Of a stretch of DNA of 6,134 nucleotides, positions 5,778-6,134 are shown piece after piece. The position numbers were made by a program, and so were the translations under genes. The stretch is from positions 1 to 6,134 of the forward strand of contig JAQVOV010000092.1 in assembly GCA_028702395.1 (NCBI GenBank), written 5' to 3'. The notes below the pieces were generated by a model. That model was not told the origin of the DNA and ran no database searches. It was given only the letters and a program-made list of their open reading frames with translations. Each line of letters opens with the position of its first letter. Positions within the stretch are counted from its first letter, which is position 1. The DNA is from Candidatus Omnitrophota bacterium. GTDB taxonomy: Bacteria; Omnitrophota; Gorgyraeia; JABMRN01.

Positions 5778-5805
5778 GATAAAAGATAAAAGATAAAAGA
5801 TAAAA
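5778..5805. repeat. Perfect heptamer repeat GATAAAA, four copies
   Basis: Four exact copies of GATAAAA begin at 5778, 5785, 5792 and 5799. The array starts 8 bases upstream of the extended -10 element of the helicase and covers its -35 region. Perfect copies suggest recent expansion or ongoing slippage, unlike the degenerate arrays elsewhere in the window. Confidence 0.8.
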
Positions 5806-5808
5806 GGG

Positions 5809-5819
5809 TGGAAGGTCCT
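5809..5819. repeat. 11-bp element TGGAAGGTCCT, inverted copy at 773-783
   Basis: This is the exact reverse complement of 773-783. It sits 3 bases after the GATAAAA array and 7 bases before the next heptamer array, matching the array-adjacent position of its partner. Confidence 0.4.
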
Positions 5820-5826
5820 GGATAGG

Positions 5827-5861
5827 GCTATGAGCTACGCGCAACGCGCTAGTTGAAAGTT
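5827..5861. repeat. Degenerate heptamer array, GC-headed units
   Basis: Units GCTATGA (5827), GCTACGC (5834), GCAACGC (5841), GCTAGTT (5848) and GAAAGTT (5855) are spaced exactly 7 bases apart. Four of the five begin with GCT or GCA, as in the arrays at 786 and 3785. GATAGGGCT occurs just before the array (5821-5829) and again after it (5873-5881). Confidence 0.5.
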
Positions 5862-6101
5862 CTGAATAGAGTTGATAGGGCTTTGTGATAAGTCCGCCAT
5901 CGAAGATGGCGAGATCTCGCCAAAAATTTACTAAATTTTAGCGGATGATAAGTTATCAGAAATGATGTAGGGCCGGAAAATTTTTCGCCCTATTAAAAAA
6001 CGTTTAGAGTAGTTAAAATGGTAACCAGTTGCCTCAAGCCATAGAAGTGCCTTATAATATAAAAAAGATATTATAGGCAAATGGCAAAAAAGGAGGACAA
6101 C
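5862..6101. other. Palindrome-dense region upstream of IS110 transposase; possible left end
   Basis: No gene is seen here. Structures include a 6-bp hairpin (5896-5901 with 5905-5910, loop GAA), an overlapping perfect 14-bp palindrome (5908-5921) and a 7-bp hairpin (5923-5929 with 5933-5939). An outer stem (5892-5897 with 5941-5946) encloses all three. Further on are a 6-bp hairpin centred on G5952, and a hairpin of about ten pairs with one bulge (5968-5992). In IS110-group elements the non-coding left end upstream of the transposase encodes the bridge RNA (known for IS621). This region is in the right place, but its boundary cannot be fixed here, and the palindromes could equally be the insertion target. 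Confidence 0.35.
6029..6058 (+). promoter_or_regulatory. Promoter of the IS110 transposase
   Basis: TTGCCT (6029-6034) and a perfect TATAAT (6053-6058) are separated by 18 bases. The start of transcription would fall near 6065, leaving a leader of about 37 bases that contains the Shine-Dalgarno. The -10 lies in the left arm of an 11-bp hairpin with one bulge (6049-6060 with 6068-6078). If RNA covers both arms, as in read-through from outside, this hairpin could form just ahead of the ribosome-binding site and limit expression. Confidence 0.5.
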
Positions 6102-6134
6102 ATGATTACCATTGGAGCTGATGTACATTTAAAG
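6102..6134 (+). CDS. IS110-family transposase, N-terminal fragment
   Basis: Eleven codons, M-I-T-I-G-A-D-V-H-L-K, are visible before the window ends. The pattern I-G-x-D-x-H-x-K is the hallmark start of IS110-family (DEDD) transposases, and Asp7 would be the first catalytic aspartate. A perfect AAGGAGG lies 6 bases upstream of the ATG, which decides the start over an in-frame ATG at 6081. The strong ribosome-binding site contrasts with the other genes here and suits a mobile element. The rest of the gene lies outside the window, so integrity and subgroup (IS110 or IS1111) are unknown. Confidence 0.75.
   Translation, partial: MITIGADVHLK

Noticed and set aside
5778..5861. Possible CRISPR array
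   Set aside because: The repeat units are 7 bases with no spacers, so this is a simple tandem repeat.
5931..6128. Minus-strand open frame of 65 codons across the right intergenic region
   Set aside because: It overlaps the IS110 transposase start, its promoter and several palindromes. Its sequence looks like a chance AT-rich frame.

Overview
The window is a low-GC (roughly one third GC, by eye) bacterial segment. It has compact protein-coding blocks separated by intergenic DNA that is very rich in repeats. The gene content suggests an uncultured bacterium from an Omnitrophota-like lineage: a Ski2-type helicase, a NosY/BcrA-style ABC system coupled to a TPR protein, a paired small Cys peptide family that I associate from memory with such genomes, and heptamer and palindrome debris between genes. 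This placement is inference and rests on no marker gene.

Layout. Positions 1-394 hold no gene. They contain a TG run, an extended -10 promoter-like site, a two-hairpin REP/BIME-like element and a second long hairpin. A small peptide gene (peptide 1, 395-622, +) follows. The minus strand then carries a tightly coupled three-gene operon read from 3092 down to 815: ABC ATPase, six-helix ABC-2 permease and a TPR protein. Both junctions are 4-base ATGA overlaps. Positions 3168-3286 hold two related hairpins, and the second is a strong intrinsic terminator. Next come a 31-codon relic of a helicase C-terminus (3323-3415), a second small peptide gene (peptide 2, 3474-3704, -) homologous to peptide 1, and a complete Ski2-like RNA helicase (3821-5752, -). 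The last 380 bases hold heptamer arrays, dense palindromes and the first 11 codons of an IS110-family transposase running off the right edge.

How the parts relate. The ATPase, permease and TPR protein very probably form one membrane transport complex. The two peptides share an N-terminal block (Y-x-x-P-K-I-T-x-V-x-L-x-P-x-Q), three aligned cysteines and a C-x-T-x-V-R-G motif. They flank the transporter operon, which makes them candidate precursors of modified or exported peptides, although no maturation enzyme is visible. The relic and the intact helicase end bracket peptide 2, suggesting that this small gene arrived together with a duplicated helicase 3' end. The three minus-strand host transcription units have -10 boxes only 6-9 bases from the start codon, so they look leaderless. 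The transposase has a normal leader and a perfect Shine-Dalgarno sequence.
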